A stretch of DNA of 64,000 nt from positions 4,445,663 to 4,509,662 of the forward strand of contig JACBWW010000040.1 in NCBI GenBank assembly GCA_020086605.1. Reading direction: 5' to 3'. The position numbers and the translations under genes were made by a program. The notes under the pieces are model-generated. The model was not told where the DNA came from. It saw nothing but the letters and a program-made list of their open reading frames with translations, and ran no database searches. This DNA is from Lanius collurio. Its lineage: Eukaryota > Chordata > Aves > Passeriformes > Laniidae. Position 1 is the first letter of the stretch; each line of letters begins with the position of its first letter. Shown here one piece after another: positions 1 through 12,598 of this stretch.

Positions 1-974
1 GTCGCCGAACGTTCAGCTTGTGATCCACAGCCCCCAATCCTCTGGTTTCTTTTCTGCACAGCTGCCATCTCGGCAATTGTTCCCTCTTTGCTGCTCGTTT
101 AGGTTAATGCACAGGGTAGATGGAGCAAACACCTACTCCATCTCCCCCTGCCCCTAAATCCACTTAATGTCAATTTTATGCTTTTCCTACTCCACACAGA
201 GTCTGCTCGTTGAGGGAGTGTTGGATATCAAATGGATGGGGAGAGGTCTTTATTAAAATAACAAGTGTAGAATAACAGAACAGGTACACAGCAGCAGGCA
301 GTAGTACACAGGTTTGGGTTTGGGTGGTAAAATGTTGGACTTGGCTCTCACTGATGGTTCTTCCCTTGAACACCGAAAGCGCTTAAGCTGCAGGAAAACA
401 AATATAAACTCACAGTTAGTTCTTTAACCATTCTGGGTGATTCTCTTGAGCTGATGTGTCTCTTGCACTTGGTATTTTTTTCTTTTCAGAGGTGAGGCTG
501 GGGTTATTTGGGTTGGAGACTTTCTGTGCGATCTGAAGAGGTCTACTCCTCCCTGGTGCTGGTTTGTGGCTGGACAATACAGGGGAAAGGACAATTAGCT
601 GGAGCTTTTATTGTCATTACTGGGCCTCTAAGCTGGTCATTGTAGTTGTACCAAAATAAGTTCTTCATCTCCAAATTTTCTCTGAAAGGTTTGGATGATG
701 CTTGGAAGCAGGAGATACCTCGACCTCCATTTTACTGTAAGAGAGGGGTAAATTTAGGGGGATTTTTTTGTATGTGTGCTTCCCAGAAAACATGAAGGTT
801 CAGCTTCAAGGTGCTTGACTGAGGCAATGGCTCCTACCAGGGGAGTCAGCACATCAAAATGTTGCTTTCTCTGGCAGAATAATGGAGATCTGGTACAGCA
901 CCTTCTAATTTTTCAAACCGCACAAAGTGCAATTCCAAATTAACCAGCACACCTCCACCTTAATTTTTCATTTT
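1..974. other. Non-coding stretch, no gene seen
   Basis: Both strands hold only short chance open frames with no family resemblance. Local composition is ordinary. I see no clear repeat before the MIR that follows. This could be intron or intergenic DNA. Confidence 0.5.
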
Positions 975-1119
975 ACTTAACCTCTCTGTGTCTGTTTCGC
1001 CATCTGTAAAACTGAGATAATACTTACCTACCTCACAGGGATGTTATGAGGATTAATTAATTGATGTTTGTACAGCGCTTTGAATATGCAAAGTGCTATA
1101 TGTGCTAAGTATTATTATT
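975..1119 (+). repeat. MIR-type SINE fragment (core and 3' part)
   Basis: The segment starts with TTAACCTCTCTGTGTCTG and continues with CATCTGTAAAACTGAGATAATAC, TACCTACCTCACAGGG, GTTATGAGGATTAATTAATT, a GCGCTTTGAA block and a final TATTATTATT. These blocks are in the order and orientation of the conserved core and 3' half of the MIR tRNA-derived SINE. The tRNA-like head is missing or too diverged to see. The AGTGCTATATGTGCTAAG variant near the end resembles sauropsid MIR relatives. It is an inert old insertion and the best-preserved MIR of the window. Confidence 0.85.
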
Positions 1120-4100
1120 TAGCTTAAATGCGGCTGAACAGGTTTAGAATGCCGGGAGAGAGCTCTGTCACTGACACCAATCTATCACAATGTGGCTAAT
1201 GACACAGCTTTGGGAACCAGGCAGCCAATTTTCTTATTCTGTGCCATAATTAGCCAATATCAATAACAAAAATACCCCCCAGCACCCCACCTTTCCAGGA
1301 ATTGCAAGGACTGACCACTACAGCATCACTGCAGAAGTTCCAATCTAAATAACTCACAGTGGGATCAAACTAGTGGCAAGGGGTTCACCCTCAAAAATCA
1401 CCCAATCCATGTGGAAATGAAGAGTATCTGTAGGGCTGGAAGAAGGCTGTGGTGCCCCGTGGGAAAAAAAAGAGCATTGTCTGACTTGAGAGCAGGAATA
1501 AAAATGAACAAAATATTTGCAGGGGGAGGTGGTAGGAGGTGGTGTCCAGCCCAGGCTTTGCAGACATAGCTGATAGCAGCACCTGCCCCCTGCACGTGAA
1601 GGTCCCAAGCCAGTATTTGTTCTGGTGTGTTAATGAGCAGTGGCAGCCCCAGGAGCCAAGGGGACTGTCTAGCTGGAGATACAAAAGGCTGGTTAAGAAC
1701 TGGTAATATGGGGTCTGTATATACACTGGGGGAGAGCAACTTCTTCCAAGAAATACAAGGAGAAACTCTATAATTTTTCTCTTGGCTGCAGATTTATTTC
1801 AGTTTTAGTAGTTCTTATTCAAATTCATCAGGGGTAATTAATGAAAGATATAGGAAGGCCAGCACACACCTAGGATGCTCTGTTTGTAGCTTGAATTATG
1901 TTGAGCTGTTTGGTCTATTGGTTCACTACCTCAAGCCTAGTGCAGTATTGTCATCCTTTGCTTTACAACACAGTCATTATATCCCTAAACCACATTGTGA
2001 TACACTGTGGCTTCTGTTTACGACTCCCGAAACTCCCACTCCATATATCACCTGCCATAAAACCCATCAAACTGCTGCTAGTAAAATGGTGCACAGTGGT
2101 CTAAGTAGGAGCCAGGCAAATTGTGTGATACCCTACTGTGGTTAATGAGAGTGAAAATGTGGTTAGGATTTTATTCAGGCGATGTTCATTTGCAGGGCCA
2201 TTGTAGTGAGGTGGCAAAGAAAAGAGTCTTTTGTTAACCTGAATGACAATATATTTTCTATTGTACGAAGTAGCTGAATGCAGAGTTTGCCAAGTTATAC
2301 ATCAATTGTAAATAAGTCAAACTGTGACCTTGAACGGCTACATTTTTATTGCTTGGGGGTCTTGAAAACTAATTAATACACTGAGATGTTATAGCGACCA
2401 TATGAAACCTGTTACTAGAATTTAAACCATTGCGGAGCAGTTCAGACCAGTCATTGACAACTACAAAAACATAAAAAGTAATCTAGCTCCGTGTACCAGG
2501 AAGAAATTTTTTATTTTTTGTTTGAGAGCTGTTGGGGTGGATGTGCCATTCAATTGTTCAGAGACCTAGGGGAAATAAAAATTCTGGTGGAGGTGTGGTC
2601 TGTGCTACAGACCCTGAAAACTCCTGATTTAACCAGCACTTTTTGCTGCTGAGGCCAAGGACACACTCAGCTGCATCCCAAGGCTGTTTTGGGCTGGAAC
2701 CAGGGGATAAACCTTTCCCTCTCCTCCCTGCCCTTTCTGTCCTGGTTTATGAAGGGACTAGATCCAGACATGTGGGACCAGCGTCTGGCCTAAAATCAAG
2801 CATCACAAACCCCTCCTTGTTAAATCCTGAGTGATGTGAAAACTGTCAAAGCAATTGTCGGTTGATTATTTTCCACAGTTCTCATCATGTTTCTGCTTGT
2901 AGTTGTCTCATTCATTAAAATGCATTGTAATTTTTTGTTTGTAGTTGTTTCCGCCTCCCTTCCTCCCCCCACCCCCCCCTTTTTAATTACCAGACCACAT
3001 CTTCAGAGCTTGAAGATGTGTACAACTTGAAGACAGGAGAGCTGAGCTTTACTTCAGATTTAAATTTTACATATATTTTGCCTTGGGTATAAAGTTGATT
3101 TCCCCTCCCCAGCCAATGAAAAGTAAATTAAGGAAGGCGTGTATAACAAAACCAAAATTTTGTAGCTGCATTGTGTGTTTTTTGACTGTTTCTGCTGTTG
3201 TACAAAAAAAAATTACATTAAATTAAAAAGGCCTATTTATAAAACAAACATTTTGTAGGCAAAAAGGAAATGCAACCATAATAAAATTGTCAGTCTCAGC
3301 GGAATGACTGTATTGTACTGGGCTTTCGAAGAAAATCAGGCTGGCTCCTTCAGAGGAAATCTGATTTCAATTTAAGAGTCTTATTGAGGAAAACAGCACC
3401 ACAAAAGGGGAAATTAAACCATAAAGAGTGCATTAAGATAATGTTAAGGATCTAACTTACCACCACAAAAAAACCCAAAGCAATCTGAAGTTGAGCTACA
3501 GAAACTTTCTCTGTGGCGCATCCTCCTGGGTGGAATTATGGCAGCTGCCCCTGGAAAGGTGGGAGGGATGGGAGGTGTTTGAGCTGAGCCCTGGGGTGGT
3601 TGAGGTTAAGAAAGAGAAGATGTAAGAATGGCACCTTCTCACTTCACATATCATCTCCAATGTGAATTCTGAGTCATAGCTGCTTAATCCACTGACTGAA
3701 AGAAGTTTTTAGTGCTTTTTTTCCCCCTGGCTAGCTTAGTGGAACCTGTAGAGCCATGGAGAGGGAGCTGGATTATTTTGTGGCTCATGCACTGCCAGGA
3801 GATTAGCTGATGAAAGCTCTGGTCTAGCACTCACTTCCCAGGGTGTGGAGACACACTGCTTTCAAGGAGAAGCAGCTCAGCTCAGCAGTGGGACTTCCTT
3901 TCCGTAGGCTGAGAGCTCTTTCCAAGAGGATTTTTTGTTTTACAGCTGAAGAATGTGAAAATCGGAAAGAAGCCAGAAGAATGTTAATTTGTTAGTTTTA
4001 TGGCATATGAGCATCTTTAGGATGGCTGATTTTATGAAGTTGTGGCTACAGAGGAGTGTTGAGTGGATTCAGGGTTTCTCTGGTCTATGGAAAATAATTT

Positions 4101-5045
4101 TGTTTTGCCTTTCCTTCCACGGGGGAATGAGTCTGATAGCCAGGATGGGCAGTTGGTCTGTAAGAGGTTTATCTCCTCACCAGGCAGACACAGGCTCCTC
4201 CTCAGTGCTCCTGCTGGAGAGGGAGCGAGTGCTCCACTCCTTGTGAAAATCCCAGATATTTTTTGGTACCTTTAGGATGAATTTCTCTGAGTTGCCACTG
4301 TCAGAGCCCGGAGGGTGCAAAGTCATCCTCCAAGTGCAGGAGGGGATGAAGGTGACCCATCCCTGGCTCCAGCATAACACTGCACCATGTGCTGTGCAAG
4401 GGAGCAGCAGCAGCCAACCCTCAGGCTGGGTCAGCTCTGCTCCTACTGACATCCCTGTGGTCCTGTCAGTTCCCTGTGGAAGTCCTTCCCCAAGCATTTT
4501 AAATCCCAGAGGAGCACTGCCTATCAGAGTTATGTGTGTTTGCTTTCTGAGCCTCCCAGCTGGCTTGCATAGGAGGGAAGTAGTTCCACTTTGTTGTGAG
4601 GAAGCCAAGGGATCAGGCGTGATGAGGTTATGGGATGCTGGGTACCCCTCAGCCGCATGGGCCACCCTATCCAGCTCACTCAAATGGGGAAATAGAAAGG
4701 TGCCTTCATGGAAAGCTGCTGGGAAGGGTTTGGGTGTCATGGTTTCTGCCATGAAGGAGAGAAGCAGGATTTAATGAAGGCTTTTCCTACTTTTACAATG
4801 CTTTCATTGGTATTAGATTTTATCCAGGTTGGACCTGGAGTATGTGTGCCCTAGCTGGGTCTGTCATGCATATTTTGTGAGGAAAAGACAACAGATATTT
4901 ATAAATGGGTAAAAAGGCAAACTCAAATAAAGGCACCATTGCCTTGGAGTGCAAGGTGATGGGATGTGCACAAGAGACCCCGGCCTCTGTGTGATTTGGG
5001 AGCTCTGCTCCTGTGTCTGCCCCACCACCAGTGCAGCCTCTGTGT
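1120..5045. other. Non-coding stretch, no gene seen
   Basis: Open frames here, including a pair of overlapping antisense frames at about 4177-4774, have no recognisable domain and look like chance products of GC-richer sequence. A short homopolymer patch (CCCCCCACCCCCCCC-like) lies near 2965-2981. At about 3930-3975 a TTTTACAGCTGAAGAATGTGAAA stretch faintly resembles an inverted MIR core but is too short to call. Confidence 0.45.
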
Positions 5046-5093
5046 CAGCAGTCTCTCTTCCATGTACTTCAGCAGTCTCTCTTCCGTGTGCTT
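5046..5093. repeat. Tandem duplication of a 24-bp unit
   Basis: Two adjacent 24-bp copies beginning CAGCAGTCTCTCTTCC differ at two positions (CATGTACTT against CGTGTGCTT). It is a small minisatellite-like duplication. Confidence 0.85.
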
Positions 5094-5641
5094 CCTGCAG
5101 TGAGGAAGCTGGTGTCCCATTCTGCCCGGTCCCATTTCTTTGATTCATAAAAAGAGGGGCCTGCAGTCGCTGTGGGAGTCAGACTCCCTTGGTTTCAAGG
5201 GGACTTCTGGCAGAGGGAAAGCTAGAGAGCTGGGTGGAACCTTTGTGCATCCAGAAATTGGAGGAAGTTTTGAAGAGAGCAGAAACATAAACAAAAATAA
5301 ATAAAACATAAACATAACCCCCTAAACTGAAACATACTCATGCATTTACAATCATCAAAATCCCAGGTTAGGCAGATGAAAGAGATTTCAGCGTGTTACA
5401 AGTCATAGCAATAATAGCCCTGGGACATTGGCTGGTCTATTCTATTATGTAAAAGTCTCGCAGCCTTGTAATGGTTCCACAGATTAAGAAGTGCTATATA
5501 CCAGCTCTAAATATTTCTTCAAATTAAGACTTTCTGCTTCTAACTGAAATCTCTGCTGAATACAGTGGTATAATAGGGTGCCCTGTTCCATCTGTGTAAA
5601 TAACACAGAGAGATTTTCTCTTGTTGGAATACCTGGTTAAG
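5094..5641. other. Non-coding stretch, no gene seen
   Basis: An A-rich patch around 5283-5320 (repeated AAACATAAACAAAAATAAATAAAAC) is low-complexity sequence. Nothing else is recognisable. Confidence 0.4.
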
Positions 5642-5669
5642 AAAAAAAAAAAAAAAAAGAAAAAAAAAA
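5642..5669. repeat. Poly(A) tract
   Basis: Twenty-seven A residues are interrupted by a single G at 5659. No retroposon body could be recognised on its 5' side, so its origin (a decayed retroposon tail or simple-repeat expansion) is unclear. Confidence 0.9.
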
Positions 5670-8108
5670 GCAGCAATAACTTGAGACTTCAAAGGTCTAA
5701 CTTCAAAAGATTTCTTGCATTCTGCTTGACGGGACAGCATCTTATGCACACATGCTTTTTCACTGCTAAATGCCTTAATAATGAGCTTGGGTTCAGGTTT
5801 TGTGAATCAGAGCCAAGTAACTCTGTTTTATTATATTTGCTGGGAAATGAACTAGCTCTGGGTAATTAGGAAAGCAATTTTATTAGCATCTATTTCATAC
5901 AGATTGTTTTTTAATCAGAGTCAGAACTTACTAGAAATGATTCTTTTATTTTTATTGCCCAGGTCTCCTGAATGGTGCCGCTGCCATGGGTCTGAACCCG
6001 CAGCAAAGTCCGTCCACTGAAGGCAGCAGTATCACCATTAATCTGTAACAATGTTATAAAATAACCCTGGGATGGTAATCCCCTAAATAACGCTGCAGAA
6101 GCTAATAATTACTGTAGTGTGCTTTACTGCACGATGCCACCCTGGGGCTAAATTATAACTGTCCATCCATTCCTGCACCATAAAGACAGGGCACAAGGAG
6201 CCTGCTTCCCTGCACATGCTGTGCAGGAGCAACAGGAGCCAACTCAGAGCCACGGGGAGAGCTTGAAGGACCACTTAGGATCAGGGACTAGGGGTACAGA
6301 GGCAGCACAGGGACCAGGAGAGAAGATTTTGGGTTCTGGACTTGGTTTTAATTTCCTGTGAGGACTTGACGCTAAGTTAGTGATGGTGCTGGGAGTGGGA
6401 GGAGAGACCAGTAGGAGACCTTTGCTCTCTCTGGAGGCATTTTCGTACAAAAATGAAGTGCCACTGTGCCCAGCAAAGGGCAGAGAGCACAAGGGTTTGC
6501 TCTCACTGGCCAAACTGGGGCGAGGGGGGGAAATCAGGCTTAGAACAATCATTGTGGTAAAACCCACACCCAAACCTCTGTTTTTCAGTGAAACAGGAGG
6601 AAAGATTTGTATTTAATACTGTCAAATTTCTAAACATGGAAGATTATTTCAAAATGCAAAGTTAAACCACTGCTTCTTGAAAGTGTTTTCAAGAAAAGTT
6701 TGAAAGTTGTTTTCCAAGTTGCTTAATGAACTTTACCTGAAATTGCATATATTTTTGGTTCCTTTGGTTCTTTTGAAATGAAAGAACAATGACTTGAACA
6801 GTGCAGTCGTGTGCACATCACAGGGAGTCCGTGGGCCTTGGAGCTCTTTGGTCACTGCTGAGCAGAGTGACCATGACTGATCCTGGGGCTGGGACCCATT
6901 CCAATCCAGGACAGTAATAAAGACAGGTGTCTTCTGCAAAATTTACACCTACATTTGTGTTCTTGCAGAAAAACTGTGGGTTAGAGGCAGTTGCAGTTGG
7001 ATTTGGATTCATTCTTTTTCTTGCAATAATAGGTTTATACTGGATTAGTAATAATAAAGGAAGGGGTGAGGATGTAATGGAAAGAGTGAGAGGATCTTTT
7101 ATGCAAAAAAAAGAGTGGGCTGAACTTCCAGAGGTGCTTGGCAGGGCTACCCACGTACCTGCAGAGCATAGCCTGCCTTTTTGAAACAGGAGGCATCTGG
7201 AAAAGGGCAATTACCTGCCTGGCTCCTTCCTCAACAGGGTTTTCAGAGTGCAGTCATAAAGTTTCTAAATTTGGTCCTGTATAGCAGCTCTCTGGAAAGG
7301 ACACAAGAGCTGGGAGGAGAGATGTCCCTTTTGGTTTGGGAGTCTGGGCAGAGAAGGAAGAAACCGTTGGAATGTGTGCTCAGCCAGTTCCAGGGAAAAG
7401 CACCCAGCACCAAATCTGGAGCTTGACCTGGACCTGTTCACATTTTGGAGGCCTTTGGGGAGTTTGTTTCAGGCCAAATCACTATGAGATCAAGGAGAAA
7501 GTTTATATCAATTTCAAATTGCCTGAACAAAGCAAAAAGTTTTTAGGACTAAAAAGGGAGAAACATATGTTGCACATGAGAAAAACATCTTATCAGGAAG
7601 AATATGGAGAGAGTGAAATGACTAACGATGAGGTTTCTGAGACTTTGCCACAAAAATTTTATAAAAGGAGGCTCCTGAAAATCTTTCAGATGGCTGTAGA
7701 GTGATCTCATTCTCCAAGCAGAGAAAGATTATAAACGAGGTTGTATTTTCCAACATTTTTTTTCCCATTTATACTTTACAAAGCTTATTTTATTTGGACA
7801 AAATACTTTAAACCCCTTCAATTTTCTAGATGTCAAAACCCACATCTCAAGACAGAGATTCAAGCCAAAGGCCTAAGGCAGGGATACTTCCTGTCATCTT
7901 CATGGTCCGTGGCCTCATCTGGTGGTACCTGTGGTCCTCCACAGTTGTTGGCTGGGTGAAGGTGAAGGATAAATTCTTGTAAGAGAGATGAAAAAAAGCA
8001 GGTCCCTCTTCCCTCTGTGCACACAGCAGGGACAGCTACTGCTGCCTGCTTCTCCCAAAGTTTCAGTGCTTAACTTGGTATCCCAAACACAAAAGTATTT
8101 TGGTTCGC
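5670..8108. other. Non-coding stretch, no gene seen
   Basis: A hydrophobic 85-codon frame at 6927-7184 (+) and a lysine-rich frame at 7336-7704 (+) are present, but neither matches a family I know and neither is bounded by convincing splice sites. I read them as chance frames. Confidence 0.4.
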
Positions 8109-8162
8109 ATATACATGCATACATGCATATATATAAAAATATAGATATACACACCCACACAC
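8109..8162. repeat. AT/AC-rich low-complexity repeat
   Basis: An ATATACATGCATACATGCATATATAT stretch passes into a short alternating A/C run (ACACACCCACACAC). It is a degenerate dinucleotide microsatellite. Confidence 0.75.
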
Positions 8163-11100
8163 GAAGAACAGCAATCAGTTTTATTCCTTTGCTTTGCAGT
8201 CATCAGTAAATTTAGTATATTCATGTGAATAGTTTAAAGAACACGTCCTGTAATCTAAGTGAAAGGGAAGATATATCCACTAGATGATCCAGTGTGTGTA
8301 AAAATAAACAGCTTGATTGCTCTTACATGCTCTTCTTTTGTGCAAGCAAAGAGAAATGCAGAAAAATTGCCACATTTCATCATGTAGGACAAGGGGGCCC
8401 AGGTGACACCCTGATCAGGTGTGCATGCATAATCATTCCCAAAATAATCACCCTTTTGAATAATTTCACTCCAAATATTGCAGCTTCAACTTATTCTCTG
8501 CAAGTGACTCATAAATCTTTACTGTGAATGTGAATCAAGTTTCAGAGCCGCAGGCTCAGGAGCTTGTTGGATTTATTCAACTTTAGTCTTTATTTATAGA
8601 CATAAAAGTGTATTATTGGTTGTAACATCCAAACAAAGGAAAACAGATTGTAAGCATCCATTAACATTTTCCCAAAAGGGAAATCTGGAGTTTCTCCTGG
8701 GTCTTTCAGTCTCTCCCTTGTAATATTAAGATGATGTCATAAACTCATAATTACTTTGTGATGCTCTTATGTACTCCGTAGTTGCTTGTACAGAGATGGT
8801 TATTTATTTTCTGAGCAGCAAAACCGAACAATACAAACAGGTGGGAGGGAGGAGATCGGTCTTTGGTGGTTTAAGGTTTGAAGGACCCCAATATTTTATT
8901 TCATCCTATTGCAATAATTTTCTCTGGTGTATGCAAGGACACAGGTGTTTTATGTAGTATTATTAAAAAAAAAAAAAGTTTAATTAATATTCAAGTATAG
9001 GATGAAAACACTTTACATCCACTTTATAATGACTGGAGCAAAGAGCAATTTGGGGAGTAGTAATCTGCAGAAAGCACAGTCTTCACTGCTGAATCGCTCC
9101 TTCCAAAAGTCTCTCTGATTAAGTGGTGGACTTAATGCTCTAATGAGGATCCCAGATTGCAAAAAAATGTGAGTACATGGAGGGGAGGGAGGAAGGAGCC
9201 GACCCAAGAATTTGGGGAAGTGCAAAAGCAGATACCAAGGGCAGGACGGAGCAGTGTGAGGGGGTGAGTGTGCACTGTGGAGACTTGCAGGGTGTGAGGC
9301 TTCCCAGGGACATCCGTAATTGCTCCTTGTTTGAGGGTAGAGCAGAAATTTGTTTCCAAGCCATGTTTACCCTGTAACATTTCTGACCTATAAAAGAGCC
9401 TGATGGAGTGCTGCCTGAGTGACTTGAAATTAATAATTGATCTGGCTTTCTTTCTCCTCCTCATGGAATAATGGTGAGCAGATTGTGATTTCCTCAGATC
9501 CTTGTTATTCAGAAATATCTAATACATTTTTACATTTTTTTCCCCTCATTCCATTGCTTAGATTTTGCAGGCATTGGGTTTGGCTCAGACAGTTTGGGCT
9601 TTGGGCAGCACATCAGGGAAATGAGCACAAGTCAGGTGTTAGAGGTTGGGGTTGTTGCTCTGCTTGGCAATGTGCAGGATGGTCCCTTCCCCCCTGGGAC
9701 ACCAGCAGGGCTGCTGAGGCTGGGACAGGACCTTCTGCACACGTGTCAGGTAGATCGGGGTAATCTGTCACAGGTTAGCCATGGGGTGTTGCAAACCTTC
9801 CCAGGACTGGAGTTCTGGGAAATCCATTGCTCAGTGGGATAAACCCTTCCTTGCTGTTTTCTGCCCTAGTATGGAGAAAGGCACAAGTGCTTCTCACGCA
9901 GAAATGAGCAAATCCTCTTCTCTGGGAGCATCCTTGGGGTGTGGGAAAAACTCTTCTGCAGGGTGCTTTTGCTTGGTGGTGGTACACAGATAAAAGAAAA
10001 ACCTTTCAAAAGCTGGTGAGAATATTCAGGAGCATATTTTGTTCCCAGTATTCAGTCAAAGCTAATTTGATGGAGAAGAGAAAAATCTCTTCCTTCCTCT
10101 GCAAGGAGCATAAATATCCATTTCAAACAATTCTTTAAGGACCTGAGGTTTCTTATTACTCATTGATAACCATTTTAATTTCTGACCTCTTCTGCTTGAC
10201 TAGCTGCAGACCATTCCATGACCCTTTAGGATTCCAACACTGAGATTTATGTCCTAGCCCAAATTTCTGTGAATTACTGTTGTACTGAGCTTCTGACAGA
10301 ATTTGAAGCTGGCCTTTTTGTTTCCCCTATGCAGCTTTCCATACATCTCCCTTCCTAGCGCTTCATTTAGGCTCGATGGATATAATTTTAACTATTCTCT
10401 TCAACTCCACGCAGACATTTATAATGCAGACATGAACAGAAAGGGACTCAGCTTGGTTGAATTTGTTTCATTTCTCTCAAAATTTCCTTTGGACTTATGG
10501 ATTGTCCATGCTTTTTCTTTTGGTCACGTAATTTTTTTTTTAAGTGAGACCCATTACAGTGTATTTAAAAGTTGTCTTTCCACATTCACCCTGACTTACT
10601 CTGCCTACACAGAGAACTATGCTTTGCTTGTCTTTGTACTCCACTTTGGTATTTAAGGATGGCTTTTTTTCCTTGCCACGGGTGGTTCAGGGTCCTGGGC
10701 AGGCTGAGGAGAGTGGAATCCAACTCAAGCAGAGTATGGACTTTGACTGCTCAATCTTATAATCCCAGACAAAATCCAGATCCCCAAATCCAAACCTGAC
10801 ACTGCACAAATGAGTGAGAGGAGATGTGTTAAATCACCTGTGCTCTGGTCATTTCCTGGTCAGGGAAGCTCTCTGGAAAGAGATCTCTGGGAAGAAGCCT
10901 CTGGTTAATTGAGCCTGTTGCTGAAGGCACTGCTGGCAAAGCAGCCGCGCTCCTGCACCTCTCTGGGCTGGGCTGGTCAGAGGCTGCTGCTTCACAAATC
11001 TTGGCTGCAAATCAGGGTTTCCTACTTCCTTTGCCTTTCCCCTCAGCCTCTGATGTTATCAACAAGCTCAGAAAAGTGCCAGAATTCAGGAGGGGAAGGA

Positions 11101-12563
11101 GTAACTTTCTTTGCCACCTCGCAGTTCCTCAAGCCTCTTTTGCACCAGGCAGGAGAAAGGGAGAGGAAATGTAACTAGAATTGCTGAACCTTAAATAGAT
11201 TCCTAATCCAGATCCCTTATTGACATAAGACTTATTTGGGACACGTCCTAAAGCTAAGATTGATTGCTTTGAGTTACCTCCATGTAAATATATATTTCTA
11301 TTTTCAAAATTACCTCACTTTTTTTCTTCTCTAGACCACTTTCTTTGAGAGCTCCTGCTATCTGCTGCTGCAGTGGCCAGCCTGGTGATAAACCCTACCA
11401 CACAGTCATCCAAGTCTTTCCCTAAATTTGTGCCTGTTTACTTGAGATTTTCTCTGATACGCCTTTGATTCTGGGATTTATTCTCTGCTTCTGTCTTCAA
11501 GGATTTGGGTTAGTTAGCACTCAGGTGTGGATGTGAGCCCATGTTTACAGTCACTGATAAAGATGGAAGTGGGCTTGGAATTATTAGCTAGTTTTGGTTT
11601 TCCTAGAGTTTCTTTCCCAGTTCTTAGGCAGACCTTTATCAAAACCCCATGTGCCCAGAGCACCATTCCTCCTGTGACCTGGGAGCCAGGCACTAAACAT
11701 TGTTCACATCAGAATGGCAGTGCATGAATGAGGGAATCTTTTTGTCACTATGGTGATGTGCCAACCCTATAGATGCTATTTTCTTATTAGAAATTAAAAA
11801 CTTACTCGCAGATTCTGAGGCGGAATTTTGCTTCTGTGTGTTCATTTAGGATTTAGCCCAAAGTATTAACATAAAATTTAAAATTGTGTCCTTTCCACTG
11901 AAATCCAGTGTGGTTACAAGGTTCTAATAAATATTATGTCCTTCCATCATGCAATTAAAATTTTCCTCCTCATTTCACAATGCAAAACACTCACATATTG
12001 TCAATCATTTTGAAACATGATTTTTTGACATCATATAATTTCACTTCATTTTTCAGACAGACATCACACCAGGAAATTATATAAGAAAGGATCCTATTAT
12101 ATCTTTATTTTTCCACCAAATTTCACCTTCAAATACAGACAGTTGTGTACATTTCAGTAATTCTGACAATAAACTTTCAAGGAGAAACGAATGGCATCTA
12201 CATAGCCAGAGATCAGCATATGGAGTTTCCTGCTCTTCAGAGACTGCGGCTCCGGCGCCGGCACCTGGTTAGGAACCGCTGGTGTAGCCACGGGAAGTTT
12301 ACAAGTCTTCATGCACGAAGTGAAAAGGTTGCTGTTTGAAACAGATACCACCTGGGAGGCAGGGAGGGAAGCATATGCATGTTTTTGAACTTTCCTGTGT
12401 TTAACAGTTAGCAGACACTAATGAATTGCCAAACAGCCCTGATTTAAAGCGCAGTAGTCAAAAGTAAGGGTGCTCTGTGCTTGTCAGGTAGTCCACCTGT
12501 TCAAGAAACCAAAGCACCCCTGCCCTGTGCCAGGAGAAAAGCTGCTGCTGTTTCAAACCTCTG

Positions 12564-12566
<3 letters not shown>
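8163..12566. other. Non-coding stretch, no gene seen
   Basis: Apart from a short poly(A) run near 8965-8977, I recognise no repeat or gene. A CpG-bearing patch at about 12240-12300 (CTGCGGCTCCGGCGCCGGC) stands out from AT-rich surroundings but has no further support as a promoter. Confidence 0.4.

Positions 12567-12597
<31 letters not shown>
12567..12597. repeat. (TG)n microsatellite
   Basis: An uninterrupted alternating TG tract of about 31 bases, likely length-polymorphic. Confidence 0.95.

Positions 12598-12598
<1 letters not shown>

Noticed and set aside
4177..4774. Antisense pair of 191- and 165-codon frames
   Set aside because: Overlapping open frames on both strands indicate composition bias. 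No domain, start context or splice structure was seen.
6927..7184. Frame with a hydrophobic helix, possible membrane peptide
   Set aside because: Although a TTCTTGCAG acceptor lies inside, there is no good donor and no family resemblance. Hydrophobic frames are common in T-rich DNA.
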